64,000 bases of DNA. Origin: Strigamia acuminata (lineage: Eukaryota; Arthropoda; Chilopoda; Geophilomorpha; Linotaeniidae). Below, in pieces: positions 43,801 to 54,953 of this stretch. Position numbers and translations under genes: made by a program. The stretch's first letter is position 1. Each line of letters opens with the position of its first letter. The notes beneath the pieces are model-generated. The model made no database searches and was not told the DNA's origin. It saw nothing but the letters and a program-made list of their open reading frames with translations. The DNA is taken from contig OX442315.1 of the NCBI GenBank assembly GCA_949358305.1, positions 4,712,001 to 4,776,000 of the forward strand. The letters run 5' to 3'.

Positions 43801-46184
43801 AAGTGCTGGGAATCAAATGGAATCCAAACTCAGACGAATTGGGACTGGCGGTTGAAGAAAATTGCTCACCTTGCAAAAAAATAACGAAAAGGGAAGTAAT
43901 CAGAATAACCGCTCAAATTTTTGACCCCTTAGGATTTGCAACGCCATTCACAGTGACAGCACGCATGTTTTTCCAGTCCCTATGGCTCAGGAATCTGCCG
44001 TGGGACGACGAACTGGACACCGAATTGCGCACTGTTTGGAAGAAGTGGACCGACCAAATTCCCACTCTGAGAAGAATTGGAATTCCACGATGGTTGGGAC
44101 TGGACAAATTTGACCAATGTGAAGTGCACATATTCTGCGACGCGAGTCCGAAGGCATATGGAGCCGTGGCATACATCCAGAACTCTAACGGTGAATTGAT
44201 TGAAACATTTTTTATTTTGTCTAAGTGTCGTGTGGCCCCAGTCAAGCCACTCACTTTACCACGACTGGAGCTCATGGGAGCCATGATTTCCGTACGCCTG
44301 TTCGACCAAATCAAGGAATTGGTGACGCCAAGTGAGGTATTTTTTTGGACAGACTCGCAGATTTGTCTGCACTGGATCAAAAATACGTCCAAACGACCGC
44401 CAACCTTCGTCCATAATCGAGTCTTAGAAATAAGAGAGAAGTCGAAAATTGACGAGTGGAAACATGTGCCGGGCGTGGAAAATCCTGCCGACCGCCTAAC
44501 GAGAGGAATGGACGCAGAAGCGATGATTGCCGAGCGACTTTGGTGGCAAGGACCAGACTGGCTGCGCGGAAGTCGTCGGGATTGGCCAAACCTACCGACA
44601 GAGCCGGTCGAAGAGCAAGACGAAATAGCTGAAATCCACGTCGAGGCGGTGCAGACAGTAACAATTAATATTTTTCCGTTTGCCAGGTTTGGGTCGCTGT
44701 CAAAAGCAATCCGAACGCTGGCATGGGTTTTCAGATTTGCTGACAATGCTGGAAGGCGACAGACAGATGCCAGCCAACGCGGTCGAGGTCCATTGACGGC
44801 CACCGAGTTGAAACGCGCAAGATTCGGTTTAATTCGAATTGCGCAATCGGAAGTTTATGGCCAGGAAATCGAAAGAATGAAGGATGGCAGACAGGTTCAT
44901 GGGGAGTCAAAGCTGCGAAATTTGAATCCACGGCTGAACGAAAATGGATTGATTGAGCTGCAAAATAGACTACATGAGTCGCGAGATGTGCCCACTGCTA
45001 TACAACCCTTGATTTTGCCTCCTAAACATCAACTGACAAATCTAATTTTACAATTTTCGCATTTACAGGTCCTCCATTGCGGATTGACAGCCACGCTGTC
45101 CAAGTTTCGAGAAATTTACTGGACCCCATCCGCAAGGAGGACCTTGAAGTCGATGTTGGATCGATGCACCATCTGCAAGAAAATTAATGGAAGACTAATG
45201 CGAGAGGTGCCAGGCGCTCTGCCAGCCGACAGGACGTCCCAATGTCAACCGTTCGCCGTCACCGGAGTCGATTTTGCAGGTCCGGTGATAGTAAAGGGAC
45301 GAAAAACCAAAGCCTACGTAGCGGTTTTCACGTGCGCAACCATCCGGGCAGTTCATCTGGAGTTGGTTCCCTCACTAGCGACGACAGACTTTTTGGGCGC
45401 ATTCGAACGATTCATTAGCCGCAGAGGGCTCCCAAAGACGATGTACAGTGATAACGGGACCACTTTCCACCGTGCCCACTTAGAACTCGCTTCACTGCTG
45501 AACCACACCAAAGACGAGACATTTCAAAACTATTTGGCACAAAAGGGTGTCGAATGGAAATTTATCGTCGAAAATGGACCTTGGTGGGGTGGGTTCTGGG
45601 AGAGGATGGTTCAGACTGTTAAAAGGTGTTTAAGAAAAACCATTGGATCAGCACATCTAAATTTTTACCAACTTGGAACTTTTCTGGCGCAAACGGAAGC
45701 TGTGATAAATCGTAGGCCAATTACCTACGTCTACGACAAACCAGGTGAAATCGAACCACTCACACCAGCACATTTTCTGACGGGTGTTATGCTGACCCAT
45801 CTGCCTGATTCGGGAGCAACAGATGACCGCGAGCCAACGCAAAGGGAGTTCATTCGTCAATGGCGTTATCAGCAACGTGTGTTGCTTTCCTTTTGGACTC
45901 GCTGGTCGCGTGAATATCTGACCGACCTCAAAATTCAGACAGGCAGATCCAATACGCAGGAACTCCAGCTCGACGACGTCGTCATAGTGGAGGAACCATT
46001 CAAGCCACGTTTGAACTGGAAGATGGGCAGAGTGGTCGAAGTTAGACGGGGTCGAGACGATAAAGTCAGATCGTGTGAGCTTGTGCTTGCCAATGGAGGG
46101 AAATTAAGACGACCCATTCAACGTCTTGTACGCTTGGAAGTGGGTTCTGAGGCTCCCCCGGCCGGCAGTGTGAAAATCGGGTGA
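40896..46184 (+). CDS. gag-pol: BEL/Pao Gag-Pol polyprotein, intact
   Basis: The frame has 1762 codons, the usual length for the family. In order it holds a Gag domain (about residues 90-340) and three Cys/His knuckles ([42 protein letters not shown]; about 376-440). An aspartic protease follows with [11 protein letters not shown] (about 485). Pao-type RT has [18 protein letters not shown] and CLYVDDF (about 780-905). RNase H has IFCDAS (about 1078). Integrase has an HHCC region (from about 1385) and the triad in GVDFAGP, SDNGT and GGFWERM (about 1458, 1518, 1566). A C-terminal domain with [20 protein letters not shown] ends it. No stop or frameshift is seen. It makes the particle and copies and integrates the element. 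Confidence 0.95.
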   Translation: MVRSFELKNRAFQAAMLVTDTLMTTVTTALNGRAAIPQATIELWLQQLDQKQKRAQLSFDATLDLAKSDQEIDDTVQALDALEDRLAASRASLNRYNQINYPPVPPQNLRPSADAQPAANIDALAAAITAAVTAATPRVTPTNGHTYIKRKPLEIPKFDGRKPEEWGGFWKTFSIQVGDDEQLDATHKLLHLRTYLVGEALDDIKALEITAGNYIIAITRLQKKYGDKIVLENKYLSNLINLPLVNSDRDRIGLQKLHRHVEINIENLANIEVPLAEIQRTIFPVLSSAVPRSIIMEYDKDCDGERSITRLMDWLSNYLAKHAKYDMLKTQTKPDATTNKSSPTDNNHNNKGKFKRKEKEPRSGSASQLSVIIIKCQFCDSTEHNRKRCPLSMEERRKKLQKKGICLRCLGKVPHKTEDCRTRMKCYSCEGTHHTHICDTPKPTEVTEEIVHSNSVVTTCPAKSEFLMVQMVKMAGPKLSTLGVCYIDGGAQRTFIRSELVKKLNLKILGTETINLAVFGQEPRSEIRNRVELVLSPANSKSPTVTIEAIETAHVTSTPGEQPNGQLRAELQRRKIEVACKQVALHSKEVDLLIGVDHYWRVMTGQTEYLEENLIAVKTKFGWTLHGQTTNGTRVIAAPVRINKITLTPSTDDLLRRMWELEPIGVRHESVENNDNAETLQKFEKTIKWTGSKYSVELPWIVDTNQLDDNYRGAEQRIMSLIRRFRKQPNLYLEYKKVIDEQLKMGIVEEIPNQTSTGPVYYMPHSPVIKEERVTTKLRVVFDASSHRKGYLSLNDCLSKGINFLPSLIFILLGFRLGRVAMIGDIKKAFHMIEIALKDRDATRFFWIDECWDGIGKAWLKVLRQTRVLFGATPSPFLLSATIRHHLRKYEKKYPETVKLLLRCLYVDDFISSLKAVAEALVTFRQSNLIFAAAGMELAKWQTNSPELRAKFREECPSDTLLTSDEETKVLGIKWNPNSDELGLAVEENCSPCKKITKREVIRITAQIFDPLGFATPFTVTARMFFQSLWLRNLPWDDELDTELRTVWKKWTDQIPTLRRIGIPRWLGLDKFDQCEVHIFCDASPKAYGAVAYIQNSNGELIETFFILSKCRVAPVKPLTLPRLELMGAMISVRLFDQIKELVTPSEVFFWTDSQICLHWIKNTSKRPPTFVHNRVLEIREKSKIDEWKHVPGVENPADRLTRGMDAEAMIAERLWWQGPDWLRGSRRDWPNLPTEPVEEQDEIAEIHVEAVQTVTINIFPFARFGSLSKAIRTLAWVFRFADNAGRRQTDASQRGRGPLTATELKRARFGLIRIAQSEVYGQEIERMKDGRQVHGESKLRNLNPRLNENGLIELQNRLHESRDVPTAIQPLILPPKHQLTNLILQFSHLQVLHCGLTATLSKFREIYWTPSARRTLKSMLDRCTICKKINGRLMREVPGALPADRTSQCQPFAVTGVDFAGPVIVKGRKTKAYVAVFTCATIRAVHLELVPSLATTDFLGAFERFISRRGLPKTMYSDNGTTFHRAHLELASLLNHTKDETFQNYLAQKGVEWKFIVENGPWWGGFWERMVQTVKRCLRKTIGSAHLNFYQLGTFLAQTEAVINRRPITYVYDKPGEIEPLTPAHFLTGVMLTHLPDSGATDDREPTQREFIRQWRYQQRVLLSFWTRWSREYLTDLKIQTGRSNTQELQLDDVVIVEEPFKPRLNWKMGRVVEVRRGRDDKVRSCELVLANGGKLRRPIQRLVRLEVGSEAPPAGSVKIG

Positions 46185-46852
46185 TTTTACAGGTTAAATG
46201 AACTGTTATTTAAATTACTAATTGTGTTTCATTATGATATTTTAGTTTGCCATTTTATATTTCATTATATTGCTTTAAATTGTTGATTTGTGTGAATTTG
46301 ATGTTGCTACTTTTACATTAATGTTTGTTAATTGCAATTGATTGAGTAATTTGTTATTGTAATTTTTATTCATAGTTGTAGTTTTATTTGCATTTTTATA
46401 ACCCTTTATATATAGTTTAAATGATTGTCTATTTTTAGTGAATTTGGTATTTTTATTACATTTCTCATTTTTGTACTTCCTAATATTGCATTTGTTGTTG
46501 TAAATTTATATTGATGTCTTATTTGAGTGTATTGATCTGTTCCAGTTTTGACTGAGGTTTTTACCCCCACGTTAATCTCTTAATTGGTGGGGTTTTTCCT
46601 AACCTGTGAGCACGACTTTCATTGGTGCTCTGAACGTGTCATTCACATTCCTTTACCCATTTCCCATTGTATTGAAATAGAATAAACTTTAGTGTACTTT
46701 TTACCTCTAAAACGTGTGGTCGTGTCTCTTCTTCACTCTGACGCCATTTGCAATTTTCATCAAAACCCTCAAGTAACTACATCCATTTGTATCCAGGACT
46801 TTGGAAATTTATTGCTAAGTTTGTACTACATTTATCTTGTGCAAATTTAACA
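46169..46852 (+). repeat. BEL/Pao 3' LTR
   Basis: This matches 40157-40840 over 684 bp. The polyprotein stop lies inside its first 16 bases. Confidence 0.95.
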
Positions 46853-47177
46853 TATATGTACAATTGACAGACATGACACTCCCATGTAGAAAGAGAGACA
46901 TCCTCCAATGTTGCACATTAGGGAGATAAAGTCATAGAAAAAGTATTCGGTCAAACTACGAATCCAGTTGCTAAATGAGTAGACTTCTAAAGACTTGCCA
47001 TGCATGTCAGTGAAAAAATAATATGAAGTAACTGTGGTTTTATCACATTCTGTTGGGCAGTGACAATCAAAATATGGAATTATATTTTTTGTTATATCAT
47101 TTAGTTGACGAAGATAATCGCATGTAAGTTCGTCTGCAATACAATTTTTTATTTGTTTTTGTGGCAAAAAAGGTAAT
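46853..47177 (-). pseudogene. Copy B fused exon, 5' part (domain 1 TM2)
   Basis: From the acceptor TTTTTCAG|ATTACC it encodes [49 protein letters not shown] and HI. It is cut by the BEL/Pao LTR at 46852, and the frame resumes at 40156. Confidence 0.9.
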
Positions 47178-47568
47178 CTGAAAAAATAAATTTGCAAATG
47201 TGTACTCACTGTATCCTACAGTATATCTTCCAATAATCTCCCGAGCGGTATATGAAAAAAAAAATTTTGGCCCGCGAAGAAATGGAGGCCTGCACGCAAT
47301 TAGAGACCCGTGGACAAATGAAAGATATACGATAATTGTAATTAAAAGTCTAGATGCAGACGTGCTTATGGAGGAGCTGTTGCAGCTTCCAAGAGTGGCC
47401 GGATGGGCTGTAGGTGAGTACGGCAGAATACTATTCCGCATTTTGATCACACTGTACATGGGGTTTATCAGCTCTATGTGCAGTGGGTCAGTTGCTGCAG
47501 ACGTGTCTTTGCAGCATGTGCAGCCAGCATGTGGGACGGTAGATAATGATTAAAGGCCTAATACCTAG
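47178..47568. other. Copy B intron 5 sequence, no gene
   Basis: I see no exon or repeat with clear ends between the fused exon acceptor and the Ginger-like element. Confidence 0.4.
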
Positions 47569-48137
47569 TGTGACTGGTATGGTCTTCACCAAGGTAACCC
47601 AGGGACTACTTATCCTGGTGTGGGACCCATAGTCACGTGGAATGACAAGAGACTCCATATTACTGGTTGTTGGCCTTTAATACGTTTGTCTAGGGGTTGG
47701 AGAATCCCGTCATCCGTTGCAGGGGTGCCAGTTAGGCACACCGCATCGGCAACCGACCCATCACACGCAGGGCGTGAGAACCCTGAGTGACGTGGTCGGT
47801 TCAGCATAACATTCATGTCGTACTTACCTAGGACCCATGCAGCCACTAATGGAGGATGCAGTATGGAGAACGCCATACGACTGAGCTTCGCTGTGGTGGA
47901 TGGTGAGGAGAGTAGAGTTCACACAGGGCAGGGTTACCCTGGCTCAAGTCAGGCTTGGAACACGTCTTGTCCCTTCGGTGGTTGCAGCTCCTCTCTCTCA
48001 CATCTCTCCCTTACCACATCACTCAGCTCCCTCCTCCCCCGTACTGGGTCAGTCCACCCACAATAGGGGATGACCTTGGGGCCGCAAGGCGGTATGTGGC
48101 CGTGACGCAGGTCACCGTGGGTGGCCAAGCGGTCACA
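47569..48137 (+). mobile_element. Ginger-like non-autonomous element, copy 2
   Basis: TGTGACTGGTATGG...CAAGCGGTCACA is flanked by CTAG on both sides (47565-47568, 48138-48141). The interior shares GGTTGGAG, GACGTGGTCGGTT and CACTCAGCTCCCTCC with the other copies. Confidence 0.8.
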
Positions 48138-48277
48138 CTAGAACAGAGTCTGTCTGTTTCTTATGTGGATATGCGCCTATCATTTGGGTGACCTGTCTCT
48201 CGGTTTGCTCTGATTATGACCACACCATCACTAATTTTGAACTGAGGGTTTGTTTAATTCTAATACATAAAACTTAC

Positions 48278-48387
48278 TGGCAAGAAAAATTTCTTAAAGC
48301 AATTTCAGTCAAGTAACATTGCATTTGGCAGTGTTCCATTTCGGCTTGATCGACACATTCAGCCAACTGTCGGTTCATAAATTTGTA
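48278..48387 (-). pseudogene. Copy B exon 5 (Cys-rich)
   Basis: This is 110 bp and encodes YKFMNRQLAECVDQAEMEHC then QMQCYLTEIALRNFSC. It matches copy A exon 5 closely. Confidence 0.85.
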
Positions 48388-48499
48388 CTGTAGTAGATAA
48401 AAACAAATCGTTTTAATTATGTACTAAAATGTACATTTTCCGCAGTTTTATTTTTGCCAACAGGGTAATCACTTTCTAAACTACAACTGAATTTCTTAC

Positions 48500-48604
48500 C
48501 CTTTTAAATGTAAATGCAATCACGTTGGATTGGAGCATGTCTCCTAAATGATGAGGTGGTAAAATCAATGTAGAAATTGTTCTTTTCTTTGGTGATAAAA
48601 TTAT
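48500..48604 (-). pseudogene. Copy B exon 4
   Basis: This is 105 bp, phase 0, ending AFTFKR with donor AGG|GTAAGA. It is homologous to 27201-27097. Confidence 0.8.
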
Positions 48605-48734
48605 CTGAGATAAAAAATTCACACAATTAAATTAACATTATTGATCAAGATGTAATTTAAAGATGGATACTGGTGAGTAAAAAGTGTTAGTAGTTTTTTG
48701 GGACACAACACTGTATCTAAAGATATTTACTTAC

Positions 48735-48823
48735 CATCATAATGTGTTCATCGTTAGCATAAGTCAGTTTTGTCTGAATCTTAATTTTCAATCGGCTTTC
48801 TGTTCCAAGATCGATTTCTTTTT
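48735..48823 (-). pseudogene. Copy B exon 3
   Basis: This 89-bp exon runs from phase 1 to phase 0 and encodes EKEIDLGTESRLKIKIQTKL then TYANDEHIMM, with donor ATGATG|GTAAGT. It is homologous to 27359-27274. Confidence 0.72.
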
Positions 48824-49036
48824 CTTTGATAAATTGAAAAGATCAATTGAAATAAAATATTAAAAAAACATGGAATAATTTTTTTTAAAAAACTGATCAT
48901 TCAGAGATTACAGGTATGTTATTATATTCCAATATTAGACATCAAATCTAAAAAGAAGTTGTCAAGTCATTAATTTCAACTGGAAACAATGGTTTAGAAA
49001 AACAAGGTTTTCAAGGGTCTGTATTAACCTAAAGAT

Positions 49037-49597
49037 TGTGACCGCTTGGCCAACCTTGGTGACCGGTGTCGCTCCATACACCGCCTAGTGGCCCCAAGCC
49101 GTCCCCCTCACGGAGTGGACTGGCCTAGCAGGGGAGGAGGGAGCTGAGTGGTGTGATGAGAGAGAGACATTGCCGGGAGAGCAGAGGGTGAGGACACGCA
49201 AGGGTGAGCTGCCACGGTCCTACCCACAGCAGAGACAACTGCTGACTCTGCCATTCTCACCATTCACCACTGTGACGCTCAGTGGCAGGAAGATGTGCCT
49301 GCCGCAACCTCCATGAGTGGCCAGATGGGCTGTACGAGATAAGTACGGCAGAATGTTCGTCCGATGTAACCGACCATGTCGTCCATGGGACTCAAGTCCT
49401 GTGTGCAACAGGACCGTTGCCGGTGTAGCGTACCTAACAGCACTCCACACATTGAGACAGGAGACCCCAACCCCTAGACAAGGATTAAAGGCCAAAACCC
49501 AACAATCTGAAGTCTCTGTCTTGTCTTTATGTGATGTATGCGTCTCTCCCGTGTAGTAAATCCCCATACTGCGCGGGTAAGACCATATCCAGTCACA
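49037..49597 (-). mobile_element. Ginger-like non-autonomous element, copy 3
   Basis: The reverse orientation starts TGTGACTGGATATGGTCTTA and ends CCAAGCGGTCACA. It lies in copy B between exons 1 and 3. No clean flanking duplication is seen. Confidence 0.75.
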
Positions 49598-50278
49598 AAA
49601 GGTCACTTTTGTTGGGAAATGCCCAACTGTTTGAGCTTTATTAGTTGCATGTTTGCGGTTAAATGCAACAGGCGTGTCTTTGCAATTCCGTGATTTAGCT
49701 GCATTGGTTGATAATGACTTTTAACCTCCTTCCCTGTGTTAAGTACCCCAACCAATGCAATCTTTAGCAATGACATGCCCATATATCGTCTGCTCTAAGG
49801 AGCTGCTTATTGTTTGGTTATGCCAGTCTTTTGTAAAGGACAAATCATGTTTTCCCAACAATGATTTGTTCTATCTTAATCGTTTGTGTAGCCGAGAGGG
49901 AAAATAACCTCGAAGCAGGTGTATTTTAGTTGCTTCTCTCATCTCGATAATAAAAGATGGCGGACGCAAAATGCGGTCTCCCGCACCTGAATTAAACCGG
50001 CTCTCACCTGATTTAATGGCTTCCACATCTCTTCAAATGCACAATAACTTTGTTAAATACCACAACAGCCATCTTTTGTTTGTCATAACATACCATTTAC
50101 AATTCTTGTGAAAAGTGAGAAAATTGAGAATATTTCAGCCATCTTAAACTTTTCGTCGTTCGTTTTCGAACCCTAAGTAACAAAATAAAACGTGTCAGGG
50201 AAAATACTCAGAAAATATGAGAAAAATAAATCCGTGTCCTGAAACAAGTTCAATCATTTCATCATTCATTTCACTTAC
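49598..50278. other. Copy B intron 1 sequence
   Basis: This holds a small inverted pair (TGTTGGGAAA near 49611, TTTCCCAACA near 49852), perhaps a short MITE. I found no counterpart of exon 2 of copy A here. Confidence 0.4.
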
Positions 50279-50792
50279 TCTTGAAAAAATTGGGTTTGGT
50301 ATCATTTTGGTAAAGTTTCTTCTTTTCATTATTTCGTAGATGTCGGTGCGGTTGTCCTTAGGAAATTGTATACCATGATCGCAAACTTCAATTTTAAAAT
50401 ATAATGTCAAGTGAAGTTGATTATAAAGTAACAAATATGTCTTACTTTCCATATGTTTCTCCTGTGATTTAAGCTCAATGTTATGTGCATCGCTTTCATC
50501 TGTTACAATTGCAGGTATGTTGATTGCTGGAAAGTCACCGAGGCTTTCTTCGGTAATATCGGCACGAACTTTTATAGGTTTTTGTGCATAAAAGAGAATC
50601 TGTTGCCAACATTGGAATACGCATAAAGAAATTGTAACCATGGCTACAGACACTCGGCAAATTTGATGCATTATTGAAACTTTTTGATTCATTTTGGTTT
50701 CAACTGATGGAGATTTTGTTGAATTTTCCAATTCCATTTGAACATGTCTTTTTATCATTTTTTGAACTCTTACTTTGCTTTGATAATACATG
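50279..50792 (-). pseudogene. Copy B exon 1: domain 1 N-terminus, TM1
   Basis: The acceptor TTTTTTTTATAATTAG|C directly precedes ATG (50791), giving MYYQSKVRVQKMIKRHVQME. Then come ICRVSVAMVTISLCVFQCWQ (TM1), YAQKPIKVRADITEESLGDF and PAINI. The donor is TCAAGA|GTAAGT. Residues that can be read upstream of this ATG (AFSIFFIISM) come from the polypyrimidine tract, not the protein. Confidence 0.85.
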
Positions 50793-50887
50793 CTAATTAT
50801 AAAAAAAATGGAGAATGCTAAGATGACCACCCAATCATTTTTGTATCATTCTCCATCCAAAGATAATAATTAGTTAGAAATACTTAC

Positions 50888-51060
50888 AGTTTTGAAGGTA
50901 CTGTGAAACAGGAAAGTGTGATGTTCGGACGTACAGCTGTAAGCTTAAGTCATACAAAGTTTTCCGACTTAGCTGAAAGTTCAGCAGCAGAATAAGCCTG
51001 TTTAGTTAGAAGATACGCAGGGAAGTCTTTGATAATTTCTGCTGTAGCGCAGTGAAGCTA
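50888..51060 (-). other. Possible 5' leader exon of copy B
   Basis: TTCAAAACT|GTAAGTATTTC on the minus strand is a consensus donor 95 bp upstream of exon 1. All frames before it contain stops, as expected for untranslated leader. The start site is not defined. Confidence 0.35.
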
Positions 51061-51147
51061 AATTGATGGTTCTGTTTTTTTTTTATGAGTATTTTCTTTT
51101 TTAAATTATTAAATTTCAATTCATATGATTGTTGATCAGTTAAACCA

Positions 51148-51319
51148 CGAAAGAAGTAGACATAGCTTTCAACAAAATTGATTTTTTAATAATTATGATT
51201 TGGAAAAGAAAATAGACATCTGATAGTAATCAACGAAAGAAGTAGACATAGCTTTCAACAAAATTGAATTTTTAATAATTATGATTTGGAAAAGAAAATA
51301 GACATCTGATGGTAATCAC
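51148..51319. repeat. 86-bp tandem duplication
   Basis: Two adjacent, nearly identical units start CGAAAGAAGTAGACATAGC (51148 and 51234). Confidence 0.9.
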
Positions 51320-51673
51320 AAGCTTGGTTAATATAGCAGATGGAACTGTTGGTGCCAATTCAAGTTTTTTATTTTTGTAAGTAATTATAGTGCAAAATTT
51401 GACAGAAAGTATTAACTATTAAATTCAATCGAACGAGCAGAAATAAAAATTAAATATTCATAAAAGTAATGCAGAAAAGTGAATTTATAAAACAAAAACT
51501 TTTTATCTATACTCAATACAACGTTGACCTATTTCACTGATGTAGTGGCACATAAAAGCTAGATACACTTCACAAATTTCGGTGATATTTTGACATTTTT
51601 TTTTTCGTTCACGTATCAGTCGTTTATTCAATTTTTGGCTTTGCGCTCATATAGCCAAAACACTAGCAATTAC

Positions 51674-52105
51674 CACTGAGAATTTACCACTAGCTTTGTC
51701 TAAAAATAGCCGCGAATGAGATTAGGCCTAACAAAACAATAATCGGTCTCCCGACCAATCCCGACGCGCGTAACAAACAGCTTTAGACGTCTCATTGGTT
51801 ATTACGGGGAATTTTTTAGCGGGAATTTTTACAGGAAATTTGTTGTTGCTTTACAAACCAAGCATCATGGAGGCCGCCTCTTTACCATGGGACGAGGCCA
51901 GTTTGGATACGATTGACTATCAGATTTTCTATCGGTAAATTCTCGTATCAAATACACCTCGTGCTTGATTTATTGTCGGATTTATTGTCAGATAAGATCA
52001 CTCATGCCCTGGCAGGCGCTCGTGATCTTATCAGGCAAGAAGATTTGTGCTGACCTAATTATCCCGACAATTACACATCGCGCTTGGTATATTACCTATG
52101 ACAAC
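51674..52105. other. Insert in the copy C/copy B spacer, absent from the copy A spacer
   Basis: The spacer at 51540-52250 matches 9030-9340 on both sides of this roughly 430-bp block, which is missing there. It contains the possible first exon at 51867-51934. The nature of the insert is unknown, and I see no clear terminal repeats. Confidence 0.45.
51867..51934 (+). CDS. Possible first coding exon, function unknown
   Basis: ATG in good context (AGCATCATGG) opens MEAASLPWDEASLDTIDYQI then FYR and ends in a donor TATCG|GTAAAT. The surrounding 400 bp is richer in CG than its neighbours. No downstream exon is visible. Confidence 0.27.
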
Positions 52106-52239
52106 CACTGGGGCGGCTGAAAATTATCGAAATACATTGGCTGATGATGGGAGTATTTGCGATAAAAGGTTTCACTGTGTACTCTGACTAGGGCCGTATT
52201 AAACAATTTTTTTCCGGGTCCCTTGTAGCTTAGATTAAA

Positions 52240-52490
52240 TTATTTTTGGCCTAAAATTGATTATTTTTTGGCCTAAAATAAATTGATTATTTTTGGCCTA
52301 AAATTGATTATTTTTGGCTTAAAATTGATTATTTTTGGCCTAAAATTGATTATTTTTGGCCTAAAATTGATTATTTTTGGCCTAAAATTGATTATTTTTG
52401 GCCTATAATTGATTATTTTTGGCTTAAAATTGATTATATTTGGCCTATAATTGATTATTTTTGGCCTAAAATTGATTATTTTTGTTGTAG
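52240..52490. repeat. 21-bp tandem array
   Basis: About 11 units of TTTTTGGCCTAAAATTGATTA occur here. It is the counterpart of the 20-bp array at 9361, at the matching position in the spacer. Confidence 0.93.
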
Positions 52491-52499
52491 TTGCAGTAG

Positions 52500-53100
52500 C
52501 TAACAAGTAAGTTAAAAACGTAAAATAGAGAATCAACCAAGGCCTAGCATAAATGTAATATTGTTACTCTGCTAAAGGGCCGATCAATCAAACTTACATA
52601 TGGGCCCATATTGACTTACTACAAAAGAAGAATATTTTTCCCTTAAGTCAGCTCATGATGTCAGAACTTGTAATTTGAGGCCCAGTGACTGCAATAATGC
52701 TAAACAGTTTGATTTACTAGTAATTCTTGGTCGAATTATGGTCCGGTGTTTGCCACTTTATGTACAACTCATTAAAAGAAAAGTTATGCTATTAGTGATT
52801 AGTGGCCCTCCAGAAACTTGTGGCTAGTGATCATAATATTAGAAAGTAGGAGCGGATTCGCAGATTCTAGCAGTTCTCACAGGAAAAGGACTAGGGGGTC
52901 AGGGTGACAAGATGTCTTGGTTTTTACCAGGATAGCCCGATGTTCTGAGCGACTATTTTGGAGAATTATCTTGGCATTTGGGATTCCGGCATCACTAACA
53001 GCAACAACAGCTCCAAAATTAAAAAAGAAATAACTCCCCCCTTGTTATGAAAAAAAGGAAAAAACTCTTGAAAACTTTGTGAAAACATAGTGCCGAGGAA
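52500..53100. other. Spacer, no gene seen
   Basis: I see no exon, repeat array or transposon end. Confidence 0.4.
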
Positions 53101-53134
53101 ACGTTTGTTGAGGAAACGAATTTACGGGTACCCG

Positions 53135-53715
53135 TTCTAATGGCGAATCGTCTAAGCGCGAAATTCCAAAGTTCGCCATTGGAAAGCTATTTTGACGTTT
53201 CCAATGGCGAATCTAGGAGAATTCGCCATTGGAAACGTGATATTGAAATTAGCCATTGGAAACGTTATTTGCGTTTCCAATGGCGAATCTGTGGGCGTGT
53301 CATCTAGCGCAACTGCGACATGAATCTACAGCGACTTTGAAACTTGTATTTTGGGTATTTCTTCTCCTTGCAATTCCAATTCCCCGCGAACCTAACCTTA
53401 CTGGTTTTCTGATGCAAAACCATTTTTTGGGGGCGGCTTGTCGCTGTCGCGGTAAATAATGTCGCGCTAGATGTGCGCCCCAGTGGCTAATTTCTTCCAT
53501 TTCGCCATTGAAAATGTAATTAGACCTTCCTAATGGCGAATTGGTTTAATGTTTACCAATTCGTCATTAGAAAGGTCCAAATACGTTCCCAATGGCGAAT
53601 TGGGAGAAATTTGCCATTGGGACTGCTTTTAGACAGAATAAAGTAGAAATTCGCCATTCGTCCAAATGGCCAGATTTGTCATTGGGCGATTCGCCGTTGG
53701 AACGGCACCCCGAAT
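53135..53715. mobile_element. Foldback element made of CCAATGGCGAA motifs
   Basis: At least 14 copies of a 13-16 bp word (TTTCCAATGGCGAAT or its complement) occur in alternating orientations in two clusters (53140-53290, 53500-53700) around a core with CCCCGCGAACCTAACCTTAC. The architecture matches the elements at 38281 and 56443. The exact ends are not resolved. Confidence 0.65.
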
Positions 53716-54149
53716 TGACATCAATAGATTTCAACCAATCACAGCGCTCCTTTAAAATATGTCTATGTCGGACATGAACGTTGCCACTGCCTAATGTTAA
53801 ATCAAGCCACATTGTTGAAGGATTAAAAAGAGTTAATATTACATCAAATGATATTGTTTATGTACTTTCTTAAAGTAAGCACTTGATATTAGCTGTTGTG
53901 TGTGGGGGGGAGATTGTGGTTGTTTTGGGGGTTTTTGGGGCGATAGTTATGTTTCTTGCTCGTGCGTACGCCGACGTGCTAGTGTAATTAGTTTCCACGC
54001 CTATTTGCGCCTTGTTTGGAGTCTGACAATGCTTTATTTCTCATTCAATGACTAATATACATTATCGCCAAAAGGGCGCCAGTGCATATAGCACCTGCAT
54101 GATACTCAGGCTACACAGTACAACATACCACAATTTAAGGTTTGAAAAT

Positions 54150-54950
54150 ATTAATATTAAGTCAAGTGGTATTGTTTAAATATTCAAAAGTTTTGATATA
54201 AAATCAAGTGATATTATTTAAGGATTCAAAAGTTTTTATATAAAACCAAGTAATATTGTTTAAGGATTCAAAAGTTTTGCTATAAAATCAAATAATATTG
54301 TTTAAGGTTTCAAAAGTTTTGATATTAAATTAAGTGATAATGTTTAAGGATTCAAAGGCTTTGATATTAAGTCAAGTGATATTGTTTAAAGATTCAAAAG
54401 TTTTGATATTAAATCAAGTGATATTGTTTGAGGATTCAAAAGTTTTGATAATAAATCAAGTGATATTGTTTAAAGATTCAAAAGTTTTGATATTAAATCA
54501 AGTGATATTGTTTAAGGATTCAAAGGTTTTGATAATAAATCAAGTGATATTGTTTAAAGATTCAAAAGTTTTGATATTAAATCAAGTGATATTGTTTAAG
54601 GATTCAAAAGTTTTGATATTAAGTCAAGTGATATTGTTTAAGGTTTCAAAAGTTTTGATATTAAATCCAGTGATATTGTTTAAAGATTCAAATGTTTTGC
54701 TATAAAATCAAGTGATATTGTTTAAGGATTCAAAAGTTTTGATATTAAATCCAGTGATATTGTTTAAAGATTCAAATGTTTTGCTATAAAATCAAGTGAT
54801 ATTGTTTAAGGTTTCAAAAGTTTTAATAATAAATCAAGTGACATTGTTTAAGGATTCAAAAGTTTTCATATTAATTCAAGTGATATTTAAGGATTCAAAA
54901 GTTTTCATATTAAATCGTGTGATATTATTTAAGGATTAAAGAGTTTTGAT
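54150..54950. repeat. 42-bp tandem array downstream of copy C
   Basis: About 18 units of the motif seen at 10830 (TTTAAGGATTCAAAAGTTTT + GATATTAAATCAAGTGATAT) occur here. A MITE interrupts its end at 54954, and the last unit resumes at 55464. Confidence 0.93.
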
Positions 54951-54953
54951 ATT

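Larger units (their letters stand above)
40157..46852 (+). mobile_element. Complete BEL/Pao LTR retrotransposon
   Basis: Identical-length 684-bp LTRs (40157-40840, 46169-46852) show one noticed difference (T/C near 40640/46652). TATAT flanks both ends (40152-40156, 46853-46857). A primer-binding site follows the 5' LTR. One uninterrupted 1762-codon frame fills the interior. It is inserted in the fused exon of channel copy B, in the opposite orientation. All features of a potentially mobile copy are present. Confidence 0.97.
36580..50792 (-). pseudogene. Two-domain DEG/ENaC gene, copy B, disrupted
   Basis: Exons correspond to copy A: 50792-50279, 48823-48735, 48604-48500, 48387-48278, the fused exon 47177-46853 plus 40156-39678, then 37644-37539, 37478-37393, 37309-37214, 37136-37027 and 36960-36580. 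The equivalent of exon 2 was not found between 50278 and 48824, where a Ginger-like element lies. Lesions are a 6.7-kb BEL/Pao element in the fused exon, a Tc1-like element at the donor after it, and a one-base deletion in the last exon. Every other exon is open, so loss of function looks recent. Original role: a cation-channel subunit as in copy A. Confidence 0.88.

Noticed and set aside
43913-44803. A 296-codon minus-strand frame
   Set aside because: It is an antisense shadow of the intact BEL/Pao RNase H to integrase region.
49037-49606. A 128-codon frame in the Ginger-like copy 3
   Set aside because: The corresponding frames in the other four copies are broken or absent.
50792-50830. An extra N-terminal membrane helix (AFSIFFIISM) in copy B exon 1, hinting at a third channel domain
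   Set aside because: The hydrophobic codons are a polypyrimidine tract ending in ATAATTAG, and copy A likewise has an acceptor just before its ATG. The residues are intronic.
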